Part shown: piece after piece, positions 1 to 8,927 of the stretch
How the letters are laid out: the number at the start of each line of letters is the position of its first letter
How positions within the stretch are numbered: the stretch's first letter is position 1
Source: Aequorivita sp.
GTDB lineage: Bacteria; Bacteroidota; Bacteroidia; Flavobacteriales; Flavobacteriaceae
Length of the DNA: 64,000 bases
Direction of reading: 5' to 3'
Assembly (NCBI GenBank): GCA_020435825.1
Contig: JAGQYY010000001.1
Location: 62,702 to 126,701, forward strand
The notes under the pieces: generated by a model
Databases searched by the model: none
Seen by the model: only the letters and a program-made list of their open reading frames with translations
What the model was told of the DNA's origin: nothing
Position numbers and translations under genes: made by a program

Positions 1-1
1 T

Positions 2-49
2 CCTCAAGGCGATTTGCTAAAGGAATTGTTAGTAAAGATTTTTAATTAA
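2..49 (+). CDS. C-terminal end of a gene cut by the window start
   Basis: The second forward frame is open from the window edge to a TAA at 47-49 and encodes 15 residues ending KIFN. It is the only frame here that reads as coding-like. Nothing can be said about function. It could also be chance. Confidence 0.3.
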   Translation, partial: PQGDLLKELLVKIFN

Positions 50-55
50 AGATAA

Positions 56-306
56 ACTAACTATTTCCTGTCAACTGAATATTTCCCAGCACCCAAAAGT
101 GCAATTGAAATAAAACAATTATTACAAGAAGCGGAAAAAGTACTTCATTTAAAACTGCTAAAAATAAACTAGCAGGTTCACCAATGCCAATGGGATCTCC
201 AAAGGAAAAATCGCCCGAAAGCATTTTTAAAAGTTTTGGAATGCTGTGGGTGGCGGATGTGGGGATGCATCGTTTGCATAAAATAATTACACCGGCGAAT
301 AGGTAG
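56..306 (+). pseudogene. Possible decayed gene remnant, frameshifted
   Basis: Two overlapping open pieces read as one protein if a single A is restored in the A-run near 150-155. The first is frame 56-172 (around FPAPKSAIEIKQLLQEAEKV) and the second is frame 184-306 (from MPMGSPKEKSPESIF to ITPANR). Both have normal amino acid composition, but neither has a convincing start. I do not recognise the family. The interruption suggests a pseudogene or a base error. This covers most of the first 300 bases. Confidence 0.3.
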
Positions 307-307
307 C

Positions 308-360
308 GGATAATTGGTAGGTAGTTAGTAGTTGTTAGTGGGTAGATGGTTGGTAAAGAA
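308..360. repeat. Low-complexity TAGT/TTGG-rich stretch
   Basis: A short run of imperfect copies of GGTAGTTAGT and GTTGTTAG-like units lies between the decayed remnant and the DUF302 gene. It is direct-repeat-like intergenic filler with no coding potential. A similar GGTTGTCTGTTGATGG-type stretch lies upstream of trxA near 10588-10625. Confidence 0.4.
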
Positions 361-541
361 TGACTGCGTTTAGCGCCAGACTTTTTAGTCTTACGTCATA
401 TTTCTAAAAGTCCTGCGTCAAAACTTTATGATCAGAAAATTAGGAGGAACTTTCCGTTGTGTAATCTTTGTTACAGAACTTCCCATTTTGCATGCTTACC
501 TTTGTCTCAGATTGTTCAAATACATTAAACAACACAAAATC

Positions 542-931
542 ATGAGTTATTACATCAGTACAACACTAAAAAACACAAGTTTTGAGGAAGCTATTGAAAA
601 GACAACGGCAGCTTTAAAGGAAGAAGGTTTTGGGGTGTTGACCGAAATAGATATAAAAGCCACCTTAAAGAAGAAATTGGATGCCGATTTTTACAATTAC
701 ACCATTCTTGGTGCCTGCAATCCACACATGGCGCATCAAGCCTTGCAGGCTGAAAATAAAATTGGAACCATGCTTCCGTGCAACGTAATAGTGCAAGAAC
801 GTGAAGCGGGAACTGTTGAGGTTTCGGCGGTTGATCCGGCAGCTTCCATGATGGCGGTACAAAACGATTCTTTGGCAACAATAGCAAAGGAAGTTCAAGA
901 AAAATTGACCAAGGTCATTAAAAGTATTTAG
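542..931 (+). CDS. DUF302 family protein
   Basis: Cytoplasmic protein of 129 residues, matching the usual single-domain DUF302 size. It contains the family hallmarks ILGACNPHMAHQAL near the middle and GTMLPCNVIVQ after it. The biochemical role of DUF302 is not established; members often sit near redox or metal genes. The ATG at 542 is preferred over an upstream in-frame ATG at 428, because the domain begins directly after 542 and the extension looks non-conserved. A rho-independent terminator follows at 986, so it is probably a single-gene unit. Confidence 0.8.
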   Translation: MSYYISTTLKNTSFEEAIEKTTAALKEEGFGVLTEIDIKATLKKKLDADFYNYTILGACNPHMAHQALQAENKIGTMLPCNVIVQEREAGTVEVSAVDPAASMMAVQNDSLATIAKEVQEKLTKVIKSI

Positions 932-985
932 GAACGTTTCGTGGTTGGTTCGTTCCTAATAAGTGCAGATTTATTTGGTTAGTGA

Positions 986-1009
986 AAAGCACCCAAGCGG
1001 GTGCTTTTT
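986..1009 (+). terminator. Rho-independent terminator after DUF302 gene
   Basis: Perfect 9-bp stem AAAGCACCC (986-994) / GGGTGCTTT (999-1007) with a 4-base loop, running into a T tract. It lies 55 bases after the DUF302 stop and before the efflux operon. Confidence 0.85.
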
Positions 1010-1077
1010 CTTTGGTAACTTTAGTTACTGACTCGTAATTTTTTCCGCAATATGTTTGCATCAAATTAAAAACAATA

Positions 1078-2382
1078 ATGAAGATTAAAAATATAGTAAC
1101 ACTCATTGCCTTGCTGCCAACGATGCTTTTTGCACAGCAAACCGTGCCAATTTCCAAGGCTGAGGTATTGGAAAAGGTAATTCAACAAAACAATAAGCTG
1201 AAGATAGGCGAGCAGCAGGTGCTTGCCGCCAAAGGAGATTACAGTCAGACAAATGCCGTTTTTCTTCCAAATATAACTGCCTCTCATAGCGGTATGGCGA
1301 CTACCAACCCGTTGATGGCTTTTGGTTTTAAATTGAACCAGGAAATAGTTACCCAAGCCGATTTTGACCCGAACATATTGAACGACCCTTCCCAAATCAA
1401 TATGTTCGCAACCAAGTTTGAAGTGCAACAGCCACTTATAAATGTAGATGGCATTTTCCAACGCAAAGCCGCAAAGGCAAAATGGGCGGCTACCCAAATG
1501 CAATTGGCTAGAACAGGCGATTATCTTTCCTTGGAGACCGAAAAAGCCTATATGCAGTTGCAGTTGGCCTATAAAAGCGTGGAAGTTTTGGAAAAATCTT
1601 TTAATGCAGCCAATGAAAACCTTCGGTTGGCGAACAATAGTTTCAAACAAGGGTACCTGCAACAGAGCGATGTTTTGGCCGTGCAAGTACGTGTTACCGA
1701 AGTTGAAAACCAATTGCAATACGCCAAGAGCAATGTGATAAACGCTTCGGAATATCTTGCGGTGCTTATGAACGAAGCAGTTTCTGGGGTTTTTAAACCA
1801 ACAGATTCGCTTGGGGTTGCTTCGGAATTGAATTCCGCAGAAAGCCTTTCCAGCTCCAGAGCCGATATTCAGGCAATGGAATTTGTGGCGGAAGCCTACA
1901 AACAAAATTACAAAGCCGATAAAATGACGTTTCTCCCAAGACTGAATGCTTTTGGAAGCTACGAACTTTATGACGATGAAATATTCCGGGCAGATGCCAA
2001 TGGCTATTTATTCGGTGCGGCCTTAACGTGGAATCTTTTTGAAGGCTCCAAACGTTTTGGGAAAACCCAAAAAAGCAAAGCCGAATTCAACAAGGCAAAT
2101 CTTGAACTGGAACAGTACAAAGCCGAAAGCCAATTGGAGCTGAACAAAGCAAAAAGAATGTATCAGGATGCAAAAAGCAATTTAAAATTGACCGGATTGG
2201 CGTTGGAGCAATCAAAAGAAGCGCTTAGAATTCGTACCAACAGATTTAAGGAAGGTCTGGAAAGAACAACAGACCTTTTAATGGCCGAGACGCAATATTC
2301 CCAAAAACAGTTGGAGTATTTCAACACGGTTTTTCAGCATAATTACGCTTTGGCATACCTTCAGTTTTTAACGAAAAACTAA
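1078..2382 (+). CDS. TolC-family outer membrane efflux protein
   Basis: Outer membrane channel component of a tripartite efflux pump, 434 residues, typical for TolC/OEP. A signal peptide is visible at residues 1-20, ending near LFAQQ. Two long alpha-helical repeat regions rich in Ala, Gln, Glu and Lys follow, one around residues 140-230 and one around 330-410 (QYKAESQLELNKAKRMYQDA). It is first in an operon with an HlyD-type adaptor (2521) and an RND permease (3603), which gives its role. The 138-bp gap to the adaptor gene is filled with low-complexity repeats, so an internal promoter cannot be excluded. Confidence 0.93.
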   Translation: MKIKNIVTLIALLPTMLFAQQTVPISKAEVLEKVIQQNNKLKIGEQQVLAAKGDYSQTNAVFLPNITASHSGMATTNPLMAFGFKLNQEIVTQADFDPNILNDPSQINMFATKFEVQQPLINVDGIFQRKAAKAKWAATQMQLARTGDYLSLETEKAYMQLQLAYKSVEVLEKSFNAANENLRLANNSFKQGYLQQSDVLAVQVRVTEVENQLQYAKSNVINASEYLAVLMNEAVSGVFKPTDSLGVASELNSAESLSSSRADIQAMEFVAEAYKQNYKADKMTFLPRLNAFGSYELYDDEIFRADANGYLFGAALTWNLFEGSKRFGKTQKSKAEFNKANLELEQYKAESQLELNKAKRMYQDAKSNLKLTGLALEQSKEALRIRTNRFKEGLERTTDLLMAETQYSQKQLEYFNTVFQHNYALAYLQFLTKN

Positions 2383-2500
2383 AGAAAACGAAAAAGAAAA
2401 CGAAAACGAAAGCGAATGTCAGGTTGAGCGCAGTCGAAACCCTTTTGAAATCGAAATATAAATCGAAATCCAAAAATCGAAATTAAATACAGTATCAAAA
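2383..2500. repeat. Low-complexity GAAAAC/ATCGAAAT repeats with a dispersed-repeat fragment
   Basis: The gap between the TolC and HlyD genes holds tandem GAAAAC-like units (about 2386-2416). Next comes TGTCAGGTTGAGCGCAGTCG (from 2417), which resembles fragments commonly scattered in flavobacterial intergenic DNA. Imperfect AATCGAAAT units follow (about 2446-2485). No gene or hairpin terminator was seen. Confidence 0.6.
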
Positions 2501-2520
2501 AAGATTTAAAAAATATTTAT

Positions 2521-3600
2521 ATGAAGTCACTATACACAAGTTTGTTTTTCCTCGGAGTTTTAAGTCTAACGAGCTGCGGCAATTCTTCCGAAGAAAAAAG
2601 CATAGATAATACTCCGGCGGTAGCTGTAACGGTAAGTTCGGTTGCCGGAGAAAACAACACCCCTTTTTTAACCGCCAGCGGAAAGATTGAAGCGGCCAAC
2701 AGCGCCACGCTAAGTACCCGAATGATGGGCTTTGTGGATAAGGTTCACGTGAATGTGGGCCAGAAGGTTACAAAAGGGCAATTGCTGGTAAGCATCAACA
2801 ATACCGATCTCTCGGCAAAACAAGCACAGACAAGCGCTGGCATTACGGAAGCACAAGCCGCTTTCAATAATGCTGAAAAAGATTACCAACGGTTTCAAAA
2901 CTTGTTTGCGGAAAACAGCGCAAGCCAAAAGGAACTGGACGACCAACGCGCCCGCTACGAAATGGCAAAAGCCAGACTGGAAGGGGCAAGGCAGATGAAG
3001 AACGAAGTGCAGTCGCAGTTTGCCTATGTAAATCTTCGTGCGCCCTTTAACGGAGTGGTTACCAATAAATTTATTGAAGCTGGCGATATGGCAAACCCTG
3101 GAATGCCATTAGTTTCAGTGGAAGGCCCGGGCAATTTTGAAGTGACGGCTTCAGTGCCCGAGAGTGAAATTTCAAAAATAAGATCAGGTTCCAAAGTACA
3201 GGTGATTGTAAAATCTTCGGATAAAATACTTCCAGCAACAGTAACCGAAGTGAGCACTTCTGCAAAAAACACGGGCGGCCAATATTTGGTAAAAGTAGTA
3301 TTGGACAAAACCGATGCAAGTATTCTTTCGGGAATGTATGCTACGGTGCAATTTCCCTTAGAAAAGAAACCTGAGGTGGGTATGGTATTGGTGCCGCAGG
3401 AAGCCTTGGTAAAACGCGGACAATTAACCGGGATTTACACGGTTAGCCAAAGCAATACCGCATTACTGCGTTGGTTGCGCTTGGGAAGAACTTTCGGCGA
3501 TAAGGTGGAAGTACTTTCGGGTCTGGCAATAGATGAAAACTATATTATTTCTTCCGAAGGAAAACTTTTCAACGGGGCGAAAATAACCATTAAACAATAA
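2521..3600 (+). CDS. RND efflux periplasmic adaptor (HlyD/MFP family), lipoprotein
   Basis: Periplasmic adaptor linking the RND permease to the TolC channel, 359 residues. It has a lipoprotein signal peptide with lipobox LTSC and Cys19 as the predicted lipidated residue. A barrel-sandwich (lipoyl-like) half follows at about residues 60-90 (VHVNVGQKVTKGQLLVS), then a helical hairpin at 95-155, the second lipoyl half (APFNGVVTNKFIEAGD) and a beta-barrel region. The gene ends 2 bases before the permease start, so the two are translationally close. Substrate cannot be told from sequence. Confidence 0.93.
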   Translation: MKSLYTSLFFLGVLSLTSCGNSSEEKSIDNTPAVAVTVSSVAGENNTPFLTASGKIEAANSATLSTRMMGFVDKVHVNVGQKVTKGQLLVSINNTDLSAKQAQTSAGITEAQAAFNNAEKDYQRFQNLFAENSASQKELDDQRARYEMAKARLEGARQMKNEVQSQFAYVNLRAPFNGVVTNKFIEAGDMANPGMPLVSVEGPGNFEVTASVPESEISKIRSGSKVQVIVKSSDKILPATVTEVSTSAKNTGGQYLVKVVLDKTDASILSGMYATVQFPLEKKPEVGMVLVPQEALVKRGQLTGIYTVSQSNTALLRWLRLGRTFGDKVEVLSGLAIDENYIISSEGKLFNGAKITIKQ

Positions 3601-3602
3601 TC

Positions 3603-6600
3603 ATGAAGGACGGATTTGCTGGCAAAATTGCCAAGTTATTTATAGGCTCAAAGCTTACGGTGCTGTTGATGATCGTTTTTATGGTCGTTGGCGTGTGGAG
3701 CTCTTTTTTGATACCTCGGGAGGAAGAACCACAGATCGATGTGGCCATGGCCGATATTTTCGTAGGCTACCCCGGCGCATCGCCAACCGAAGTGGAATCG
3801 AGGGTGGTAAAACCTTTGGAAAAACTGGTTTCCAACATTCCCGGGGTCGAGTATGTGTATTCCACGTCTTCAAAGGAAGGGGCGATGGTAATCGTGCAGT
3901 TTTATGTGGGGGAAGATATAGAGCGTTCCTTCGTAAAATTGTATAACGAAATGAACAAGCATATGGACCAAATGCCTCCGGGAGTAACCATGCCGCTTGT
4001 AAAACCCCGTGCCATAGACGATGTGCCGATGCTTGGAATAACGCTTTGGAGCGAAAACTACGACGATTTTCAACTGAAACAGATTGCAGACGAGCTCACC
4101 CAAGAAATTGAAGAAGTAAACCAGGTTTCCGCCACCCAAAAAATTGGAGGACGAAATAGGCAGTTACGTGTTGTTTTGGATAAAGACAAACTGGCTGCAA
4201 GCGGCTTGGACTTTTTGGGCGTAGCCGAAATGATAAAAGCGAACAACCAGCAAATGAGCTCGGGCAGTTTTGATAAAAACGACACGGAGTTTTTGGTTAC
4301 CACGGGAAACTTTCTAAAATCCGCAACCGATGTTGAGAATCTGGTTGTGGGTGTACAACAGGACCAGCCCATTTATTTGAAACAGGTTGCTACTATTCTT
4401 GATGGTCCCGAAATCCCAAGGCAATATGTTTCCTTTGGGTTTGGTGGTGCGAGTAAAAATATTTCAGAATATCCTTCGGAATATCCTGCCGTGACCATTT
4501 CGGTAGCAAAAAGGAAAGGTGCCGATGCTATGAAGATTGCAGATGTAATTATCGACAAGGTAGCGCATTTGCGAAGCAATTTAATACCCGACGACGTTCA
4601 TGTAGAAATTACAAGAAACTACGGCGAAACTGCTTCCCACAAAGTTTCAGAACTGTTGATGCACCTTATTGGCGCCATCATTGCCGTTACTTTGGTCGTG
4701 ATGCTCGCCATGGGATGGCGTGGCGGTTTGGTTGTTTTTCTTTCGGTGCCAATTACGTTTGCCTTAACGCTTTTGAGCTATTATTTACTCGATTACACGT
4801 TGAACAGAATTACGCTTTTCGCTTTGGTATTTGTTACAGGAATTGTAGTGGACGACTCCATCATCATCGCCGAGAACATGCACCGGCATTTCAAGATGAA
4901 ACGCTTGCCTTTTAAACAAGCGGCCATTTACGCTATAAATGAAGTAGGAAACCCAACGATTTTGGCAACTTTCACGGTAATTGCTTCCGTATTGCCGATG
5001 GCCTTTGTTTCTGGGTTGATGGGGCCATATATGTCTCCAATGCCTATTGGGGCTTCCATAGCGATGATACTGTCGTTGTTTGTGGCTTTGACCATCACAC
5101 CGTATTTGGGGTATATTTTCCTTCGTGAAAAAGAAAAACCTGCCCGCCGCGGAGGGAAAGGGAAAACTCCGAAAGAAGAAAAAACTTTGGAGCGTACGTT
5201 CATTTACCGGATTTATTCAAAGCTTGAGACTCCTTTAATCGAAAGCAAAAAGACCCGTTGGTTGTTTTTGGGAATTACCGTGCTGTTGTTGTTGGGCTCT
5301 GTGGCAATGTTCTTTACCAAATCGGTTGCCGTGAAGATGCTTCCTTTTGACAATAAAAACGAAATGCAGGTAGTGATCGATATGCCTGAAGGAACAACTT
5401 TGGAACGCACTGCTGTAGTTGCCCGTGAAATTGGACAATATCTTTCCACGCAACCGCTTGTTGTGAACTATCAAAACTATGTAGGCACTTCGGCGCCGAT
5501 AACCTTTAACGGTTTGGTCCGTCATTACGATTTACGTGGTGGTAGCAATATGGCGGATATTCAGGTGAATTTGGCAGGCAAGGAAGACCGTAGCCTACAA
5601 AGCCACGACATAGCAAAACAACTGCGACCGCGCATTCAGGAAATTGGAAAGAAGTTTGGCGCAAATGTGAAAATAGTGGAAGTGCCACCGGGGCCTCCGG
5701 TATTATCAACAATCGTTGCGGAAGTTTACGGTCCCGATTACGACAAGCAGATTGCCGTTGCCAAAAAAGTAGAAAACATCCTGAACGAAACCCAGGATGT
5801 TGTAGATGTTGACTGGATGGTAGAGGCAGACCAAAGAGAGTATGAATTCATAATAGATAAAGAAAAAGCAATGCGCTACGGCGTGGCACCACAGCAGATT
5901 GTCTATACGATGAATATGGCGCTTTCAGATAGGCCTGTAACCAATCTGTATGATGAAACAGCTACAAAACAAGTAGGCATATTGCTTGCCTTGGATGAAA
6001 AGGAAAAAGCTACAATCCAGGATATTTCACAATTAAAGATTGCTTCCAAACAGGGAAATATGGTTTCTGTGGGCGATTTGGTGAACATTCAGGAAAGCAC
6101 GCGCGCAAAAAGTATTTATCGCAAAAACCAAAAACGGGTAGTTTATGTTTTGGCAGATATGGCTGGAGCGCTTGAAAGTCCTGTTTATGCCATTTTGGGA
6201 ATGACAGACAAGCTAAATAATATTGAACTGCCAGCGGGTTATAAAATGAATGAGCTGTATTTGCAACAACCCGAATTTGAAGATGATTTTACCGTGAAAT
6301 GGGATGGCGAATGGCAAATTACGCTTGAAGTATTCCGCGATCTGGGCATTGCCTTTTTGGGCGTAATCATTATCATTTATATTTTGATCGTTGGGTGGTT
6401 CCAAAACTTTAAAGCACCTGTTGTAATGATGGTTGCCATTCCATTATCGTTGATAGGAATCGTGCTCGGCCACTGGATTATGGGCGCGTTCTTTACGGCT
6501 ACTTCCTTTATCGGGATGATTGCCTTGGCGGGAATCATGGTGCGAAACTCGGTGCTGTTGATTGACTTTGTAAACCTGCGGACCGCAGAGGGAATTCCAT

Positions 6601-6815
6601 TAAAACAAGCCGTAATTGAAGCAGGAGCAGTACGGACAACCCCAATTTTATTGACCGCGGGAACAGTGGTAATTGGTGCTTTCGTAATCCTGTTCGACCC
6701 AATTTTCCAAGGGCTTGCCATTTCACTTATGGGCGGAACCATTGTTTCCACGGTGTTAACGCTATTGGTGGTGCCGCTGGTTTATTATATGATTGAACGA
6801 AAAAACTATAAATAG
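3603..6815 (+). CDS. RND family efflux permease (AcrB/MdtB-like)
   Basis: Inner membrane proton-driven pump of 1070 residues, full length for the family. TM1 lies at about residues 15-35. Two large periplasmic loops (about 40-340 and 575-880) separate two bundles of six helices. The proton-relay acidic pair is visible as GIVVDDSI near residue 416. Operon partners are the TolC channel and the lipid-anchored adaptor. A His-rich metal loop is not obvious, so heavy-metal versus organic substrate is open; the sequence looks closer to the multidrug (HAE) type. Confidence 0.94.
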   Translation: MKDGFAGKIAKLFIGSKLTVLLMIVFMVVGVWSSFLIPREEEPQIDVAMADIFVGYPGASPTEVESRVVKPLEKLVSNIPGVEYVYSTSSKEGAMVIVQFYVGEDIERSFVKLYNEMNKHMDQMPPGVTMPLVKPRAIDDVPMLGITLWSENYDDFQLKQIADELTQEIEEVNQVSATQKIGGRNRQLRVVLDKDKLAASGLDFLGVAEMIKANNQQMSSGSFDKNDTEFLVTTGNFLKSATDVENLVVGVQQDQPIYLKQVATILDGPEIPRQYVSFGFGGASKNISEYPSEYPAVTISVAKRKGADAMKIADVIIDKVAHLRSNLIPDDVHVEITRNYGETASHKVSELLMHLIGAIIAVTLVVMLAMGWRGGLVVFLSVPITFALTLLSYYLLDYTLNRITLFALVFVTGIVVDDSIIIAENMHRHFKMKRLPFKQAAIYAINEVGNPTILATFTVIASVLPMAFVSGLMGPYMSPMPIGASIAMILSLFVALTITPYLGYIFLREKEKPARRGGKGKTPKEEKTLERTFIYRIYSKLETPLIESKKTRWLFLGITVLLLLGSVAMFFTKSVAVKMLPFDNKNEMQVVIDMPEGTTLERTAVVAREIGQYLSTQPLVVNYQNYVGTSAPITFNGLVRHYDLRGGSNMADIQVNLAGKEDRSLQSHDIAKQLRPRIQEIGKKFGANVKIVEVPPGPPVLSTIVAEVYGPDYDKQIAVAKKVENILNETQDVVDVDWMVEADQREYEFIIDKEKAMRYGVAPQQIVYTMNMALSDRPVTNLYDETATKQVGILLALDEKEKATIQDISQLKIASKQGNMVSVGDLVNIQESTRAKSIYRKNQKRVVYVLADMAGALESPVYAILGMTDKLNNIELPAGYKMNELYLQQPEFEDDFTVKWDGEWQITLEVFRDLGIAFLGVIIIIYILIVGWFQNFKAPVVMMVAIPLSLIGIVLGHWIMGAFFTATSFIGMIALAGIMVRNSVLLIDFVNLRTAEGIPLKQAVIEAGAVRTTPILLTAGTVVIGAFVILFDPIFQGLAISLMGGTIVSTVLTLLVVPLVYYMIERKNYK

Positions 6816-6902
6816 ACTGTTTCGTGATAAGATGTAAGGCTTAAAATTAAAACGATTTGGAGTGAAGCATAAAGGAAACGATAATCAATAAAAAATAATT
6901 TG

Positions 6903-7208
6903 ATGAAACTACTAATTGTAACCGTTGTGGACGAATTTCAGAAAGACGTGCTACAACTTTTCAAAAAAGCGAATATTGAGAGCTATAGTGGCTCCGATAT
7001 TGAGGGCTATAAAAATGCTTCATCTTTCATGATGAATTCCAGTTGGTTTCCATCGGAAAAAGGAGGGGCGGACAGCAGTATGTTTTTCTCTTTTACCGAA
7101 GATGAAAAGATTGATTCCTTTTTTAGCTTAGTGGAACAATTCAATGAAACTTTAGAGACTAACAATCCAATTCATGCGGTGGTGGTACCAATAGAGCGGA
7201 GTATTTAG
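6903..7208 (+). CDS. Small PII-like (ferredoxin-fold) protein after RND pump
   Basis: Protein of 101 residues starting MKLLIVTVVDEFQ and ending AVVVPIERSI. The beta-alpha-beta pattern and the first strand resemble PII-like or DUF3240-type small proteins, which are often found beside RND metal pumps. The assignment rests on pattern and context only. ATG 6903 is preferred to the overlapping TTG at 6900. It lies 87 bp after the permease gene and may be cotranscribed. Confidence 0.6.
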   Translation: MKLLIVTVVDEFQKDVLQLFKKANIESYSGSDIEGYKNASSFMMNSSWFPSEKGGADSSMFFSFTEDEKIDSFFSLVEQFNETLETNNPIHAVVVPIERSI

Positions 7209-7238
7209 GCTCCTCCCGACCTCCCCAAAGGAAGGAGT
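7209..7238. repeat. REP-like palindromic repeat (copy 1)
   Basis: A CTCCTCCCGACCTCCCCAAA-type element followed by GGAAGGAG. It resembles the reverse complement of the element at 23587-23618, sharing a CCCGACC block and a CCCAAAGG core. This suggests a dispersed palindromic repeat family. Confidence 0.55.
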
Positions 7239-7352
7239 TGTTACTGAATTATGCCCGTGAATATTATGTGGAGGAAATTGAAACGTTGAGGGGTTGGGAA
7301 GTTTAAACTGAAAAACAAGAACTTAATTAATATAGAACTAAAATTTATAATT

Positions 7353-7559
7353 ATGATTAATAGGTATATTAGGGCAATTGCCGGGACTTTTATTTTAATC
7401 AGCCTTATTTTGGCTGTTTATGTGAATATAAACTGGTTGTGGTTCACAGGTTTTGTGGGCGTCAACCTGTTGCAATCATCATTCACAAAATGGTGCTTGA
7501 TGGAAAAAATACTTAAAAAACTTGGCGTAAAGAACGAAGGGGAGAGCTGCTGCGCCTAG
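7353..7559 (+). CDS. DUF2892 (YgaP-like) small membrane protein
   Basis: 68-residue inner membrane protein with two closely spaced hydrophobic segments (about residues 7-25 and 27-45). It has the DUF2892 features of an N-terminal NRYIRAIAG and a Cys after the second helix (SFTKWCLMEK), and it ends in a Cys pair (ESCCA). Such proteins often accompany rhodanese or sulfur/redox genes; function is unknown. A second DUF2892 gene is at 59230. It ends 82 bases before the operator of the next unit. Confidence 0.75.
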   Translation: MINRYIRAIAGTFILISLILAVYVNINWLWFTGFVGVNLLQSSFTKWCLMEKILKKLGVKNEGESCCA

Positions 7560-7641
7560 TGTTTTTCTTCAAAAAAACAATTTATGCGAATCCCATAGCA
7601 GAAAATTGTAACCGGGATTTTTTTATGAATACGGGAACAAT

Positions 7642-7685
7642 ATGATTTTAGTCATTTTAAAACCCACAAAATCTGGATATATTTG
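7642..7685 (+). promoter_or_regulatory. Fnr-like operator plus -7 box for hpf-usp
   Basis: Perfect dyad ATGATTTTAGTCAT (7642-7655), then 22 bp, then a perfect Bacteroidota -7 box TATATTTG (7678-7685). The expected transcription start is a few bases downstream, placing the dyad near -41.5, the class II Crp/Fnr activator position. The hpf ATG is 26 bases after the box. Same geometry as 12 other sites in this window. Confidence 0.8.
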
Positions 7686-7710
7686 AGATGTATAAAAAAT
7701 TCCGAGAATC

Positions 7711-8010
7711 ATGACTATAAACATTCAATATGTGAAAATGCCCACCAGCGAGGCGATGAACGAATATGTTGAAAAAAGACTTCAAAAACTTGCTGAAAAG
7801 TATGATTGGCTTATTAGAGCCGATGTAAGTTTTAAGATGGAAAACAACGTTTACGGCAAAGGCAATATATGCGAGATGGAACTGAGCCTTCCGGGACCTA
7901 AAATTTTTGCAACATCAAAAGAGGCCACCTTTGAAGCGGCCGCAAAAGAAACTATTTCTGACCTTGAAAAACAGCTTAAAAAACGCAAGGCAAAATTCAT
8001 AACCCACTAA
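7711..8010 (+). CDS. hpf: Ribosome hibernation promoting factor (HPF/RaiA, short form)
   Basis: Short (99-residue) member of the ribosome-associated HPF/YfiA family that binds the 30S decoding region and silences ribosomes during energy limitation. The single S30AE domain spans the protein, with the typical start MTINIQYVKMPTSEAM and a lysine-rich C-terminal helix (LEKQLKKRKAKF). The long-form C-terminal dimerisation domain is absent. It is cotranscribed with the USP gene 12 bp downstream. The Fnr-like operator suggests induction at low oxygen. Confidence 0.88.
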   Translation: MTINIQYVKMPTSEAMNEYVEKRLQKLAEKYDWLIRADVSFKMENNVYGKGNICEMELSLPGPKIFATSKEATFEAAAKETISDLEKQLKKRKAKFITH

Positions 8011-8022
8011 AAACCAGTACAG

Positions 8023-8859
8023 ATGAAAAAAATATTAGTTCCCGTAGATTTTTCCGACCATTCAGATTATGCGCTGGAAGTAGCCGCAAACATTGCAAAA
8101 AAGCAAAATGCCGAAATCGTTGCGGTACATATGATGGGTCTAAACGATGCATTTATAACACGCGATGAAAGCAAGGAGACTATGGAAGCGATGTTTTATA
8201 TGAGGTTGGCAGAAAAGCGTTTTGCCGAATTCCTTGACAAAGATTACCTAAGAGATATTAAGGTTACCGATACAGTGCATAATTATAAAATTTTTAGTGA
8301 ATTGAATGAGGTAGCCCAAGATTTTGGAGCAGATTTGATAGTTATGGGTTCCCACGGAAGCTCAGGCTTAAAAGAGGTTTTCGTTGGAAGCAATACCGAA
8401 AAAGTAGTGCGTACTTCAGAAATACCAGTGTTGGTTATAAAGCACCGTCACGAAAATTTCAATCCAGAGCTTGGAGTTTTTGCTTGCGATTTTTTAGAGA
8501 ATTCCATTGGTCCCTACAAACGTGCCCAAAAAATGTTTGATGCCTTGGGGATTAACATGCAGATGCTCTACGTGAACCTTGCAGGTGATTTTAGAAGCAC
8601 TCGCGAAATTGAAAAACGAATCCTCAGCTTTTTGAAAAGCGTGGGGGAACCAAATCCACTTGAAAGTTTGAATAAAGTTATTCAATACAACGAATATTCT
8701 GTGGAGGCAGGAATTTTTGGTTACAGTCAAGTAAGCAATGCCGATATTATTGCACTGCCCACGCAAGGTCGCCAAGGCTTGGCGCACTTCTTCTCCGGAA
8801 GTATTGGTGAAGATGTGGTAAACCATTCAGATTTACCGGTAATGACTTTTAAAGTTTAG
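8023..8859 (+). CDS. Universal stress protein, two tandem UspA domains (USP1)
   Basis: 278-residue cytoplasmic protein made of two UspA domains. The first starts MKKILVPVDFSDHSDYAL and has the ATP-binding loop MGSHGSSGLKEVFVGSNTEK. The second keeps a similar loop (LPTQGRQGLAHFFSGSIGED), so both sites may bind nucleotide, unlike the USPs at 14490-19071, whose second loops are degraded. It shares a transcript with hpf, which points to a dormancy or energy-stress role. Confidence 0.9.
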   Translation: MKKILVPVDFSDHSDYALEVAANIAKKQNAEIVAVHMMGLNDAFITRDESKETMEAMFYMRLAEKRFAEFLDKDYLRDIKVTDTVHNYKIFSELNEVAQDFGADLIVMGSHGSSGLKEVFVGSNTEKVVRTSEIPVLVIKHRHENFNPELGVFACDFLENSIGPYKRAQKMFDALGINMQMLYVNLAGDFRSTREIEKRILSFLKSVGEPNPLESLNKVIQYNEYSVEAGIFGYSQVSNADIIALPTQGRQGLAHFFSGSIGEDVVNHSDLPVMTFKV

Positions 8860-8892
8860 TTAATTGCTATCGACATCAATTAACGGTGAAAG

Positions 8893-8927
8893 AGCAGAAA
8901 TTTCGTAGATGGATTTCTGCTTTTTTT
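8893..8927 (+). terminator. Rho-independent terminator after USP1
   Basis: Perfect stem AGCAGAAAT (8893-8901) / ATTTCTGCT (8913-8921) with an 11-base loop and seven Ts. It overlaps the stop of the convergent deoD gene by two bases. Confidence 0.85.

Noticed and set aside
386..429. Possible Fnr-like site upstream of the DUF302 gene (GTCAT at 395-399)
   Set aside because: The left half (TAGTC) does not match and the TTT-A box is one base off the fixed register.
1066..1905. Long open frame on the reverse strand opposite the TolC gene (279 codons)
   Set aside because: It is antisense to a clear OEP gene, has a Cys/His/Phe-rich composition typical of a shadow frame and no family features.
2383..2500. 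Tandem GAAAAC / ATCGAAAT units as a CRISPR array
   Set aside because: Units are 6-9 bases, imperfect and without spacers; simple low-complexity DNA.
7242..7306. Short coding-like stretch YAREYYVEEIETLRGWEV between the PII-like gene and DUF2892
   Set aside because: Only about 20 codons with no start; could be a remnant but cannot be supported.
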